A stretch of DNA of 64,000 nt from Oscillospiraceae bacterium (GCA_015067635.1 SVMA01000007.1:1-64000), one strand, 5' to 3'; positions 28,060 through 36,878 are shown, counted from the first letter of the stretch. Made by a program: numbers and translations. The notes: a model not told the origin generated them from the letters alone.

Positions 28060-29129
28060 GATATCTCCTCACTTTTTTTGGATTCCAGCAATGCCTTGCG
28101 GTCATTATAGGCTTCCGTTTTTTTCGTCCAAAGGGCGCTGAGCTGCGGGTCATTCCGCCGGTCAGCAACACCGCATTCCTTCTGCAGATAGTCTCCGAAC
28201 CAACGGGCGGCCTTTTCTGCACCGTATACATTCAAATGCTTTCCGGCATCGTAGGTGTCCACGGACCAGTCAATGCCCATTTCCTCCTGATACTCCAGCA
28301 TATTGATATACTTAAGACCCTTTTCTTTGGCATAAGCCGCGATCTGTTCGTCCCACGCATCGTGCCAGATGGGGGACAGCGCCGGCGCCTTGATTAGCAC
28401 CAGCTCGGTGCCCTTGCTTTCGCAAAGCTCCACCATTTTATCCAGGTAATACCAGCTGTTCTCGCCGAAGCTGTAATCTGCCAGCGGCGGCTCCCAATAA
28501 TCATCCCCTGCGGGCTTTATCCCCGTCTGCATCAGGTATCCGTTGTCCGATACCTGGAGACGGTGGAACCAATAGGTAAAATCATCGGCTGTCAGCTGAG
28601 ACCAGCGGTCATGGAAGCGAAGCAGCGGAAGCAGATAGCTGAACTGCGCTTCCTTTTCCCGTTCCTGCTCGGTCATGGAGGCCTGAATGGAATTCCATTT
28701 GGAAGAGGACCAGCGCATCCCGTCCAGGGTCATGCGGTTGTAGGCCTCCCGTTCGTCCTGATCTCCGGTGCTTTTGGGCGTGTCGTACTTCATGGACAGT
28801 ACGTTGAACACCATGACCTTCGGCGTTTCGTAGCGGAAGGTCTCCTCCATCAGGTAATAGGACTGCCAGATCAGCTGCTGAGCACTGCCCCGGATGTAGG
28901 ATGTAATGCCGTATTCCTCCCACAGGGTAATGGGGGAGAAATTCTCATAAACCTCGCAGTCACCCACAAATACAACATCATTATTCCCTGCATTTGCGTA
29001 GTATTCCCCAATAAGGTTGCCCTCCTTGGATTTATCCATGTACTTGGGCACCAAAAGGGCCTGCAGACAGAAAAACAGCAGGGCAAAAATCACCAGCACG
29101 GAGGTGAATAAAGCAATTTTTTTCTTCAT
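28056..29129 (-). CDS. SGNH/DltD-like hydrolase-fold protein, GDC in place of GDS in block I
   Basis: VVFVGDCEVYENFSPITLWEEYG block I; DAGKHLNVYGAEKAARWFGDYL C-terminal Asp/His block; N-terminal TM anchor. Confidence 0.78.
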   Translation of the reverse strand: MKKKIALFTSVLVIFALLFFCLQALLVPKYMDKSKEGNLIGEYYANAGNNDVVFVGDCEVYENFSPITLWEEYGITSYIRGSAQQLIWQSYYLMEETFRYETPKVMVFNVLSMKYDTPKSTGDQDEREAYNRMTLDGMRWSSSKWNSIQASMTEQEREKEAQFSYLLPLLRFHDRWSQLTADDFTYWFHRLQVSDNGYLMQTGIKPAGDDYWEPPLADYSFGENSWYYLDKMVELCESKGTELVLIKAPALSPIWHDAWDEQIAAYAKEKGLKYINMLEYQEEMGIDWSVDTYDAGKHLNVYGAEKAARWFGDYLQKECGVADRRNDPQLSALWTKKTEAYNDRKALLESKKSEEIS

Positions 29130-29137
29130 ATTTCCTC

Positions 29138-30670
29138 CTAGAACCGGTTGTAAATAAAGTTGCCGGCATCGTATCCAATGCCATAGCTGCCCATAAGCAG
29201 CACGATCAGCAGCAGCGCCACAAACAAAGCATATCTCAGCACCGGTCTGGTATACAGACGCTCACGGATGCTTCCTTTCGTCTCCTCAAAGAGGCTGACG
29301 GAGAACATGGTGGCGATGCCAAAGGCCAAAATGCCGTAATCCAGGGCGGTCAGCCCCAGCTTCATCAGGGTGCCGTCCCACAAAACATGAAAATTGAAGG
29401 TGGTAAACAGAGAGCCCATGCGGGAGAAATACTGTCCCACATCCGGGAACCAATCCACCACGCGGATGAGGTTCATCAGCAAAAACATCCGCAGGATTTC
29501 AAAGCCGCCGTACCACTTTTTCTCCTTGAAGCCTAAGCGGTTATGGAATTTTTCATACAGAGGATTCAGTTCCTCGGATACCACGATGACAAAGCAGTTC
29601 ATCATGCCCCAAAGGAGGAAATTGGGGGTCAGTCCGTGCCAGATGCCCGTTACCGCCCATGTGGCGACGGACGCCGCATAGACCGGCAGGCGTTTGCCGA
29701 AATTGCCCAGCTTCGTACGGGCCGCTTTGCTGAGCTTCAGCATGGGACTGCTGACGGAAATGGGATAAAAGATGTAGCTTTTCATCCACTCGCCCAGAGA
29801 AATGTGCCAGCGGCGCCAATACTCAGCAATATTCTTGGAGAAATACGGACGGACAAAATTTTCCGGCAGGGTGATTCCCAATGCCTGAGAAAGTCCGATG
29901 ACCATATCAATACCGCCGGTAAAATCCGCATAGATCTGCACTGCGTAGAAAAGCGTCAGCAGGAAAAAGCCCACACCGGTGTATTCCGGTCCTCTGAGAA
30001 TCACCACCGCGGCGGCAATTCTGTCCGCGATGACCAGCTTCTTGAAAAAGCCCCAAAGCATACGCTGGATACCGAAGGAAAAGGCCTTGCCGTCAAAGCC
30101 CTTGCCGGCGGTCAGCTGGGGTGCCAGCACAGAGTGCTTGCTGATGGGTCCCTGAATCAGCTGGGGAAAGTAGGATGCAAACAGCGCCAGCTTGAAGAAA
30201 TTCCGTTCCGCCTTATCGGTGCCCCGGTAGATATCTACCAGATACCCCATGCTTTGGAACATGTAAAAGGAAATGCCGAAGGGCAGTCCCAGCATCCACA
30301 GGGAATAGTCATTGCCCAGCTTGCAGGCACCCAAAATGCCAAAATTCAGCACCAAAATCGCTGCCAGAATCAGCCGGTTTTTGATTTTGATCCGATTTTT
30401 GCAGGCCTTCTTTTCTTCCCTTGAAAGGCTATCCTTATTTTCTGCCAGGTACCGTTCCTGCTTGGAAAGATTTCTTTCCATCAGCCGGCCGCCCACATAG
30501 GTGGAGAGCACCGTCAGCACCAAAAAGCCCAAATACTCCACCCCTGCCATGAGGTAGAAAAACAGGCTGGATGCCAAAAGATACATCCACCGCACCTTTT
30601 TGGGCAGCAGGAAATATCCCAGCAGAACCGCTGCCGCAAACAGCAGGTAGGAAATCGACGTAATCTGCAT
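29138..30670 (-). CDS. MBOAT family O-acyltransferase (DltB/AlgI-like)
   Basis: YWRRWHISLGEWMKSYIFYPIS...WAVTGIWHGLTPNFLLWG. Confidence 0.93.
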   Translation of the reverse strand: MQITSISYLLFAAAVLLGYFLLPKKVRWMYLLASSLFFYLMAGVEYLGFLVLTVLSTYVGGRLMERNLSKQERYLAENKDSLSREEKKACKNRIKIKNRLILAAILVLNFGILGACKLGNDYSLWMLGLPFGISFYMFQSMGYLVDIYRGTDKAERNFFKLALFASYFPQLIQGPISKHSVLAPQLTAGKGFDGKAFSFGIQRMLWGFFKKLVIADRIAAAVVILRGPEYTGVGFFLLTLFYAVQIYADFTGGIDMVIGLSQALGITLPENFVRPYFSKNIAEYWRRWHISLGEWMKSYIFYPISVSSPMLKLSKAARTKLGNFGKRLPVYAASVATWAVTGIWHGLTPNFLLWGMMNCFVIVVSEELNPLYEKFHNRLGFKEKKWYGGFEILRMFLLMNLIRVVDWFPDVGQYFSRMGSLFTTFNFHVLWDGTLMKLGLTALDYGILAFGIATMFSVSLFEETKGSIRERLYTRPVLRYALFVALLLIVLLMGSYGIGYDAGNFIYNRF

Positions 30671-30671
30671 A

Positions 30672-30899
30672 TTATTCTTCCATCAGTCTTTCCACCAGAG
30701 CGTACAGCGCCCGGGCGGAGTTAAAATTCTCAGGGGTCAGCTCCACAGCAGGGATCTGCACGTCGTATTCCGCATTGATCTCCGCTACGATGGTCACGAT
30801 ATCAAAGGAATCCAGCACCTTGTCATCGATCAGACCGGTGGCGGTCTCAAAATCCACCTCAGGGTGCAGTTCGCTTAAAATGTCCAGCAAGGCTTCCAT
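30672..30899 (-). CDS. Acyl carrier protein, DltC-like
   Basis: 75 aa; DDKVLDSFDIVTIVAEINAEYDVQIPAVELTPENF with phosphopantetheine-type Ser in LDS. Confidence 0.85.
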   Translation of the reverse strand: MEALLDILSELHPEVDFETATGLIDDKVLDSFDIVTIVAEINAEYDVQIPAVELTPENFNSARALYALVERLMEE

Positions 30900-30910
30900 A
30901 ATTTTCTCCT

Positions 30911-32422
30911 TTATTTCTCGGTATATAGGGTTTTCAGGTAATTCCTGTCGATTTTTCCGTTGGGGGTCAGAGGCAGTGCATCCAGCTGCCGGGTTACGTT
31001 GGGAACCATATAGCGGGGCAGCTTGCTCTTGATATAGCCGGTCAGCTCTGCCAAAGATAGCTCGCCGGTGTAGTACAGCACGATTTTCTTCTTTTCGTTG
31101 TCAAAAATACAACAGGCACTGCGCACCTGAGGGTGCATATTCACAATAACCTCAATTTCTCCCAGCTCAATGCGATGACCCATGTGCTTGATTTGATAAT
31201 CCTTCCGGCCGGCAAATTCCAGCTCGCCCCGTTCGTTCCACCGACCCAGATCGCCGGTGCGGTAAAGCAGCTCGGGATAGCAGTTGTTCAGGGGATTTTG
31301 GACGAAGGCCTCGTTTGTTTTCTCCGGATTGCAGTAGTAGCCCAGAGTCAGTCGTGTGCCGCGAATGCAGATCTCACCCTGCTGTCCCACGGGAGGGATC
31401 TGATTGTTTTCATCCAGCAAAATGACCTGCGTGTTTCGGAAGGGCCGGCCCACAGGCAGGGTCTCTTCCTCGGAAAACTCCCGGTCAACCTCATAATAAC
31501 AGCAGATGCCGGTGGTCTCCGTAGGTCCGTAAAGGTTGATGAAACGGGCCTTTGGCAGTGCCTGCCGCCACAGCTTGAACTGCTTTATGGGGAACACCTC
31601 GCTGGCAAAAGCGACGGTGTGCAGGTACTCCGGCTTTACCGTTTCAAAGGTACGGAAAGACGAGATCATGGTCAGTGCCGACACCACCCAGCACAAGGTG
31701 TTAATTTTGTGGGCATTCAAAAACTCCACCAGCTTGATGGGGAACATGAACAGCTGCTTGGGAATCAAAATCGTGGTTGCGCCGTATTTGAGGGTGGGAA
31801 TGACCTCTTTCAAATAGGCATCAAAATACAAAGGTGTCTGATTTCCGAATACGGAGTTTTCGTCAAATTTCAGCACCTGACACAAATGCTCCACATAATC
31901 GATGACGCTGCGGTGACAGGCCACAACGCCCTTGGGAATACCGGTGGAGCCGGAGGTAAATACGATATAAATGGGGTCGATATCCAGCTGTTTTTCCCGA
32001 ATGGATGCCAATGCGGCATCATCCGCATTGGAAAAGGCCAGCTCCTCATAGGAAAACACCTCACCCCGGTAATTCAGCTCCTTTGCCAGCTCCCGGGTGG
32101 TCTCGTCGCAAATCAGCGCTCCCGCTTCCAGGGTCTGGAAAATCAGCTCAATGCGGTGACGGGGCATCTCATCGTCCAACGGCACATAGTAGCAGCCGGC
32201 ATAGATGACACCGAAAAAGGCGGCAAGGGTGGTGGGATGCTTGCGCATGAATACCACGATCGGCTTGCCGTAACAGCCCGCCTGATGCAAACGCGTGCCG
32301 ATGCTTCTGGCCTGCTGACTGACCTGACCAAAGGTCAGACCGGTCTCCTCATTGGCAAAGGCAATTTTGTCGGGACACCGCTGAACGGTATTCTCCAAAT
32401 ATTCCAAAATATTGGTCTGCAT
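30911..32422 (-). CDS. Amino-acid adenylation enzyme, DltA-like
   Basis: YIVFTSGSTGIPKGVVACHRSV, NLYGPTETTGIC, YRTGDLGRWNERGELEFAGRKDYQIKHMGHRIELGEIE, PLTPNGKIDRNYLK. Confidence 0.9.
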   Translation of the reverse strand: MQTNILEYLENTVQRCPDKIAFANEETGLTFGQVSQQARSIGTRLHQAGCYGKPIVVFMRKHPTTLAAFFGVIYAGCYYVPLDDEMPRHRIELIFQTLEAGALICDETTRELAKELNYRGEVFSYEELAFSNADDAALASIREKQLDIDPIYIVFTSGSTGIPKGVVACHRSVIDYVEHLCQVLKFDENSVFGNQTPLYFDAYLKEVIPTLKYGATTILIPKQLFMFPIKLVEFLNAHKINTLCWVVSALTMISSFRTFETVKPEYLHTVAFASEVFPIKQFKLWRQALPKARFINLYGPTETTGICCYYEVDREFSEEETLPVGRPFRNTQVILLDENNQIPPVGQQGEICIRGTRLTLGYYCNPEKTNEAFVQNPLNNCYPELLYRTGDLGRWNERGELEFAGRKDYQIKHMGHRIELGEIEVIVNMHPQVRSACCIFDNEKKKIVLYYTGELSLAELTGYIKSKLPRYMVPNVTRQLDALPLTPNGKIDRNYLKTLYTEK

Positions 32423-32465
32423 AGCAGGTTGCTCCTTTGGTATTTTTAGAATCGCTTCCGATTAT

Positions 32466-32508
32466 GTCATTGCGAGACCAGTGACCGATGTCACTGGTTC
32501 GCAATGAC
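32466..32508. repeat. Dispersed repeat, module M short hairpin, inside the Dlt-like operon
   Basis: GTCATTGCGA-g-ACCAGTGAC-CGAT-GTCACTGGT-TCGCAATGAC near-perfect hairpin. Confidence 0.85.
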
Positions 32509-32520
32509 ATAGAGGAAGGC

Positions 32521-33249
32521 TTAGCGTGTAATCAAACAGGCATATTCCTTTTTTAAGGGCTTGTTGCAGGCAATAACCGACTGTCTTGCCAGCACCTCCA
32601 TGGCATCGATGAAGCCCGCGCCGATTTGGTGATCCCGCTTAATCAGCGACAGCTCGGTACAGCCCAAAATCACCGCCTGTGCGCCCTGACTGCGCAGATC
32701 CGCCGATGCAGAGGCAAAACGGTTCATTTCTGCCGGTTTTCCGGCCTTCACATTTTCAAAAATCAGATGCATCACATCCCTTTGTGCCGCCGGACCCGGG
32801 GCAATGGGAAGCATTCCCTGATTTTCCAGTTCCCGATGGAAAATGCCGGCCTGAATGGTGCCATCGGTGGCCATAATGCCCACCTTTTGGATGCCGTTTT
32901 CCTTCAAATGGGCAACCGTTTCCTGTACGCCGTTGATCAGCGGCACGGAAATTTGGGATTTCAGCGTATCCATAAAATAATGGGCGGTAATACAGGGGAT
33001 GGCAATGCACCCCACCTGGGGCTCCAGAAGCTTTCCCAGCTCCAGCATACGGGGCAGGGGACTTTCCTTGGTGTTGTCCAGAATATACTCCGTCCGGTCG
33101 GGAATGTCCGGCGTATTGTAAACGATCATGGGCAGATGCTGCTGGTCTGTTTCCGCATCGGTCATGTTGATGCACAGCTCCATAAAATACGCAGTAGCAA
33201 TGGGTCCCAGCCCACCGATCACGCCCAAAATATTGTCTTTTTTATCCAT
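32521..33249 (-). CDS. Aspartate/glutamate racemase family protein
   Basis: VIGGLGPIATAYFMELC; two catalytic-Cys motifs IPCITAHYF and LGCTELSLI. Confidence 0.88.
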   Translation of the reverse strand: MDKKDNILGVIGGLGPIATAYFMELCINMTDAETDQQHLPMIVYNTPDIPDRTEYILDNTKESPLPRMLELGKLLEPQVGCIAIPCITAHYFMDTLKSQISVPLINGVQETVAHLKENGIQKVGIMATDGTIQAGIFHRELENQGMLPIAPGPAAQRDVMHLIFENVKAGKPAEMNRFASASADLRSQGAQAVILGCTELSLIKRDHQIGAGFIDAMEVLARQSVIACNKPLKKEYACLITR

Positions 33250-33258
33250 ATGGCTACC

Positions 33259-34461
33259 TCAGGGCTTGGCGTTGGCAATGGCGGCATTGTCCCACGGCAG
33301 CTCGCTGGGGGGAAGCTTTTCGGTGGGTGTAGCCGGATACAGAGACTGGTCACGGTTGAACGGATAACTGATACCGTCGGGCATGTCCTTATCCTCAACG
33401 GTAAAGCTGTTGACCACAGCGTCCGTAACCAGACACAGCGACCAGGACCATACATTGTCATAGTGGTAATAGGTTTTTCCGCCGTCAATGCTGACTAGCA
33501 GCCAGTAGTGATTGGAATCGTTGGGGGCTTGCTTTACCTTTTGCGCATCGATGGTGGGAATGTTGAGCCGTTCCAGCATCAGCTTCTGAATGGCATAGAA
33601 ATAGAAGCAGTCGCCTTTTTTGAGGTCCAAAAATTCATAGGCCGCCTGCAGATAATCGTCATGGCGGGAGGTGGAGCCGGAATAGGTGAAATGACCGGGA
33701 TTGGGGGTTGTGGATGCGGCACGGCGGGTCCACACATAGACCGCCTCGGCCTTTTCCCTGTCCGTCATGTCCTCGGTGATAAATTTCGCCAGCAGAGCAT
33801 CCACCCGCTTGTAGATCACATCCGGTTCCACAAAATTCGCGGGCTTTTCCTTGACCTTCAGCTGAACAGAAACCGTCTGCACATTACCGGCGGCATCAAC
33901 TGCCTTGTAGGTAACGGTATAGCTTCCTGCTTTGGAAAGATCCACCTGAGAATTGTCAATTTCCAAGGTGGGTTTGCCGTCCAGATTGTCCGTGACGGTA
34001 ACCCCTGTTTTGTAGGAGACTGTTCCGCCCACATAGGCTTCCAGATTTTTCGTTCCTGCAATCACAGGCGCCTGCCTGTCCACCGTCAGTGTGGAATCGA
34101 TTGTCGCTGTATTGCCGGCAGCATCCGTCAAGCATACGGAAACGGTCTGTGTTCCCTCCAGGGACCAGTCCGGCTGGCTTGCAAAGGTCACTGTGACCGC
34201 AGAGGTGCTCTGAATGTTGGTAACAAACTCCTCCGCCTCCAAAAATACGGAGCCGTTCACCGTTACATGCTTCGGCTCAGCTGTCAAATACAGCGTATCC
34301 ACCGTCGGCACGGAGCCGGTGGGTTCCGTGGGCGGCTGGGGCTGAATGAAGGAATCAATGATCCAATTTCCTACAAAGGGAACGGATGCAAACACCACTA
34401 CCGCAAAAACAGCAATGGCAATCAACGTATTTCTGTTGGAATTTCTGCGTTTTCTTTTCAT
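33259..34461 (-). CDS. Membrane-anchored transglutaminase-like protein with Ig-like (DUF5011-type) domains
   Basis: N-terminal TM; repeats VTVTDNLDGKPTLEIDNSQVDLSKAGSYTVTYKAVDAAGN; GDCFYFYAI, NHYWLLVSIDGG, YYHYDNVWSW Cys/His/Asp motifs. Confidence 0.8.
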   Translation of the reverse strand: MKRKRRNSNRNTLIAIAVFAVVVFASVPFVGNWIIDSFIQPQPPTEPTGSVPTVDTLYLTAEPKHVTVNGSVFLEAEEFVTNIQSTSAVTVTFASQPDWSLEGTQTVSVCLTDAAGNTATIDSTLTVDRQAPVIAGTKNLEAYVGGTVSYKTGVTVTDNLDGKPTLEIDNSQVDLSKAGSYTVTYKAVDAAGNVQTVSVQLKVKEKPANFVEPDVIYKRVDALLAKFITEDMTDREKAEAVYVWTRRAASTTPNPGHFTYSGSTSRHDDYLQAAYEFLDLKKGDCFYFYAIQKLMLERLNIPTIDAQKVKQAPNDSNHYWLLVSIDGGKTYYHYDNVWSWSLCLVTDAVVNSFTVEDKDMPDGISYPFNRDQSLYPATPTEKLPPSELPWDNAAIANAKP

Positions 34462-34523
34462 AATAAGCTCCTGTTCGCTTTTGCATAAATGCCGATAGTA
34501 CACCTACTATAATCCTAGCGTAT

Positions 34524-34566
34524 ATTATACTGCCAGACCTGGAGAAAATCAAGTATATTATCCACA
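34524..34566 (-). promoter_or_regulatory. Predicted promoter of the Dlt-like operon (-35 TTGATT 34552-34547, 17 bp, -10 TATAAT 34529-34524) with DnaA box TTATCCACA at 34558-34566 next to the -35
   Basis: Hexamers on the minus strand 63-91 nt upstream of the transglutaminase start; perfect 9-mer DnaA box. Confidence 0.6.
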
Positions 34567-34639
34567 AAAGAACTGCCATCCATTCCCAAACCCGGAAGAA
34601 AAAGCAAACTGCCCCTGCATACACCCTCAGCCAAAGTGT

Positions 34640-34674
34640 GTCATTCCGAGCCGGTGCGCACACCGGCGTGGGAA
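34640..34674. repeat. Dispersed repeat, partial module M
   Basis: GTCATTCCGA-GCCGGTG-CG-CACCGGC-GTGGGAA. Confidence 0.65.
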
Positions 34675-34778
34675 GCTCCTGAACAGAAGGGGATTACAGG
34701 GTGGGGGATGTTGTCGTAACTCCCAGTTGACATAATTGCACAAAAAGGGACAACTTCTTCCGATTTTGACAGGGGGAG

Positions 34779-34808
34779 TTTTCCACATTATCCACAGCGT
34801 TTTCCACA
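34779..34808 (+). promoter_or_regulatory. DnaA-box triplet remote from oriC
   Basis: TTTTCCACA (34779-34787) TTATCCACA (34788-34796) gcg TTTTCCACA (34800-34808), same orientation. Confidence 0.65.
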
Positions 34809-34818
34809 GCAGACCCGG

Positions 34819-34856
34819 AAAAACCCCAGTAAAGCCAAGGCCTTACCGGGGTTTTT
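34819..34856 (-). terminator. Terminator after the acyl-ACP thioesterase gene
   Basis: AAAAACCCCAGTAAAGCC...GGCCTTACCGGGGTTTTT. Confidence 0.7.
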
Positions 34857-34904
34857 GCTTTTCTGTGTCCCTCGTGGGGATTCTTGAAAAAACGTCAAAA
34901 CGGT

Positions 34905-35660
34905 TTACAGAACAACATTTTCCAACTCTATCCGCGCGGAGAAAACTCTGCTGTTTCCGTCGGCTTCCTTTCCGTCTGCACGCACCGCTTCCACCGTCAA
35001 AACCGGCCCGTCGGACAGCTCCCATTGCAGCTGCAATTCCTCGTTTTCCCGAATCTCCGACATATAGCAAAGGGTTACGCCACGAATCTCATGCTCCCGA
35101 TGGAAGCTGGCGGGAAGCAGGTCCGCAACCCAGTCCAAATACCGGCAGTTGTTCATGTGCCCGTTGATATCCAAATCCGTATACCGCACGGTTCTCCGGT
35201 CACATTCTGCCATGGGTCTGGGCATCATGGAGCCCGGCGCACGAAGCTCACTGCCCCGCAGCAAGCCCTGCACCGCTACGCCGCTTTGTCCCGGCAGCAC
35301 CAGCGCTCTGGTGGCGGCATCCATCAGAATCCACAGGCTGATGGAACGGAAGCACTCCTTCCCCTGCGCATCATAAGCGATGGTGGAACGGGGGAAGGCC
35401 GTACGGGTGGTGGGCATGGGCCAGGTTTCCAGGCGGAGGGTTTCTCCGCTTACGGGCATTCTTGTGACCTGCACCCGATGGCGAATGATTGCCCAAAAGA
35501 GATTGCGCGCCATAAGCTGATTCTGGTCCGTCCCCAAAAGGGCACTGTGATCACCGGCAACCTCCTGCAGGTATCCCAGCAGCTGACTGGGCTTCAACCG
35601 CCCGTACCGATCCACCGCTACCGGTGAAACCGTCAATTCTTTTACATACAAAGGCTCCAT
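34905..35660 (-). CDS. Acyl-ACP thioesterase (FatA/FatB family)
   Basis: RYGRLKPSQLLGYLQEVAGDHS...RYTDLDINGHMNNCRYLDWVADLLP hotdog-fold motifs. Confidence 0.88.
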   Translation of the reverse strand: MEPLYVKELTVSPVAVDRYGRLKPSQLLGYLQEVAGDHSALLGTDQNQLMARNLFWAIIRHRVQVTRMPVSGETLRLETWPMPTTRTAFPRSTIAYDAQGKECFRSISLWILMDAATRALVLPGQSGVAVQGLLRGSELRAPGSMMPRPMAECDRRTVRYTDLDINGHMNNCRYLDWVADLLPASFHREHEIRGVTLCYMSEIRENEELQLQWELSDGPVLTVEAVRADGKEADGNSRVFSARIELENVVL

Positions 35661-35666
35661 GGCAAC

Positions 35667-36878
35667 CTACTTTCCCTCCTCTATCAAAGAAAACATGGCA
35701 GTAAACTGCTGTCCGTTTCGATAAAAGATCATTTTTACCTCATCACCCACCTTGTGGGAATACAGGATACTGTTCAGATCCTCTTGCTTTTCCACACGCA
35801 CGCCGTCCACTGACAGCAAAATGTCCTTGGGATGGACGACGGAATGTTCCGGTGCTTCCGTAATATAAAGACCCGCCGGCAAATGCCGGAATTGCTGGTC
35901 GAAGGCGGACACCCATTTTCCCTTCAGGGGGATGATGGGCCGTCCGGAAACGTAGCCCTGAGCAATCAGCTGATCCACCACTTCTTTCACATGGGCGGAA
36001 GGAATGGCAAAGCCCAGTCCCTCCACAACGGAAGCATCGGCATAGTTTCCGATCTTCATGGTGTTAATGCCGATGACCTGCCCATGGCTGTTGATCAGCG
36101 GTCCGCCGGAATTTCCGGGATTCAGCGCCGCGTTGGTCTGAATCAGGGTCATGTTTCTGCCACCGATCTTCAAATCCCGATTGATGGCGGACACGATACC
36201 GTCGGTCATGGTGCCCCGCAGGGATACCCCCAGAGCGTCTCCGATGGCAACCACCCCATCTCCCACCCGAAGGACTTTGGAATCACCGAACACCGCCGGA
36301 ACCAAATCCCGGGCTTCTATCCGCAATACCGCCAGGTCCGACAGCTCATCCGAGCCCACGACCGTGGCAGAAAAGGTGCGTCCGTCGGTAAGCAGTACCT
36401 GAATCTCTCTGGCTTCGGAAACCACATGAGCATTGGTGACCAAATAGCCGTTTTCCGAGAGCACCACACCGGTTCCGCTTTTGCTGTCACCGGAAAGGGT
36501 GCAGGTAATGGACACCACGGAAGGAATATTCTTGTCATAGATGTCCTGCAGACCCAAGCCCGACTGGGGAGTATTCTCCGTCTGTCCCGGCTGAGGCATC
36601 AGCTCTATTTCGATTGGATCCACCCCCGCCGGACTGGTGGGAACCTGGGGCTGAGTAGATGGATTGGAGTCTCCGATGTAGGAAAACTCAATGGAAACAC
36701 CGCCACCCATGGAATTGCGCTTCATCCATCTCCATCCGTAGATGGAAAGCATACCCAAAACCGTGATTCCGATGCAAAGCAGGAGTGCCCAATTTCCACC
36801 CCGGCTTTCCGGGGGCTTGGTGGAGCCGTTTTCATAGGAGCTGGGCGGTGTATTCTGTTCTAAATTTTGCTCGTCCAT
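35667..36878 (-). CDS. htrA: S1C (HtrA/DegP-like) serine protease with PDZ domain, membrane anchored
   Basis: NGYLVTNAHVVSEA (His), DLAVLRIEA (Asp), ALNPGNSGGPLINSHGQVIGIN (Ser). Confidence 0.94.
   Translation of the reverse strand: MDEQNLEQNTPPSSYENGSTKPPESRGGNWALLLCIGITVLGMLSIYGWRWMKRNSMGGGVSIEFSYIGDSNPSTQPQVPTSPAGVDPIEIELMPQPGQTENTPQSGLGLQDIYDKNIPSVVSITCTLSGDSKSGTGVVLSENGYLVTNAHVVSEAREIQVLLTDGRTFSATVVGSDELSDLAVLRIEARDLVPAVFGDSKVLRVGDGVVAIGDALGVSLRGTMTDGIVSAINRDLKIGGRNMTLIQTNAALNPGNSGGPLINSHGQVIGINTMKIGNYADASVVEGLGFAIPSAHVKEVVDQLIAQGYVSGRPIIPLKGKWVSAFDQQFRHLPAGLYITEAPEHSVVHPKDILLSVDGVRVEKQEDLNSILYSHKVGDEVKMIFYRNGQQFTAMFSLIEEGK

Noticed and set aside
31133-32449. 438-aa + strand ORF opposite the DltA-like gene
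   Set aside because: Antisense shadow of a gene with clear adenylation motifs
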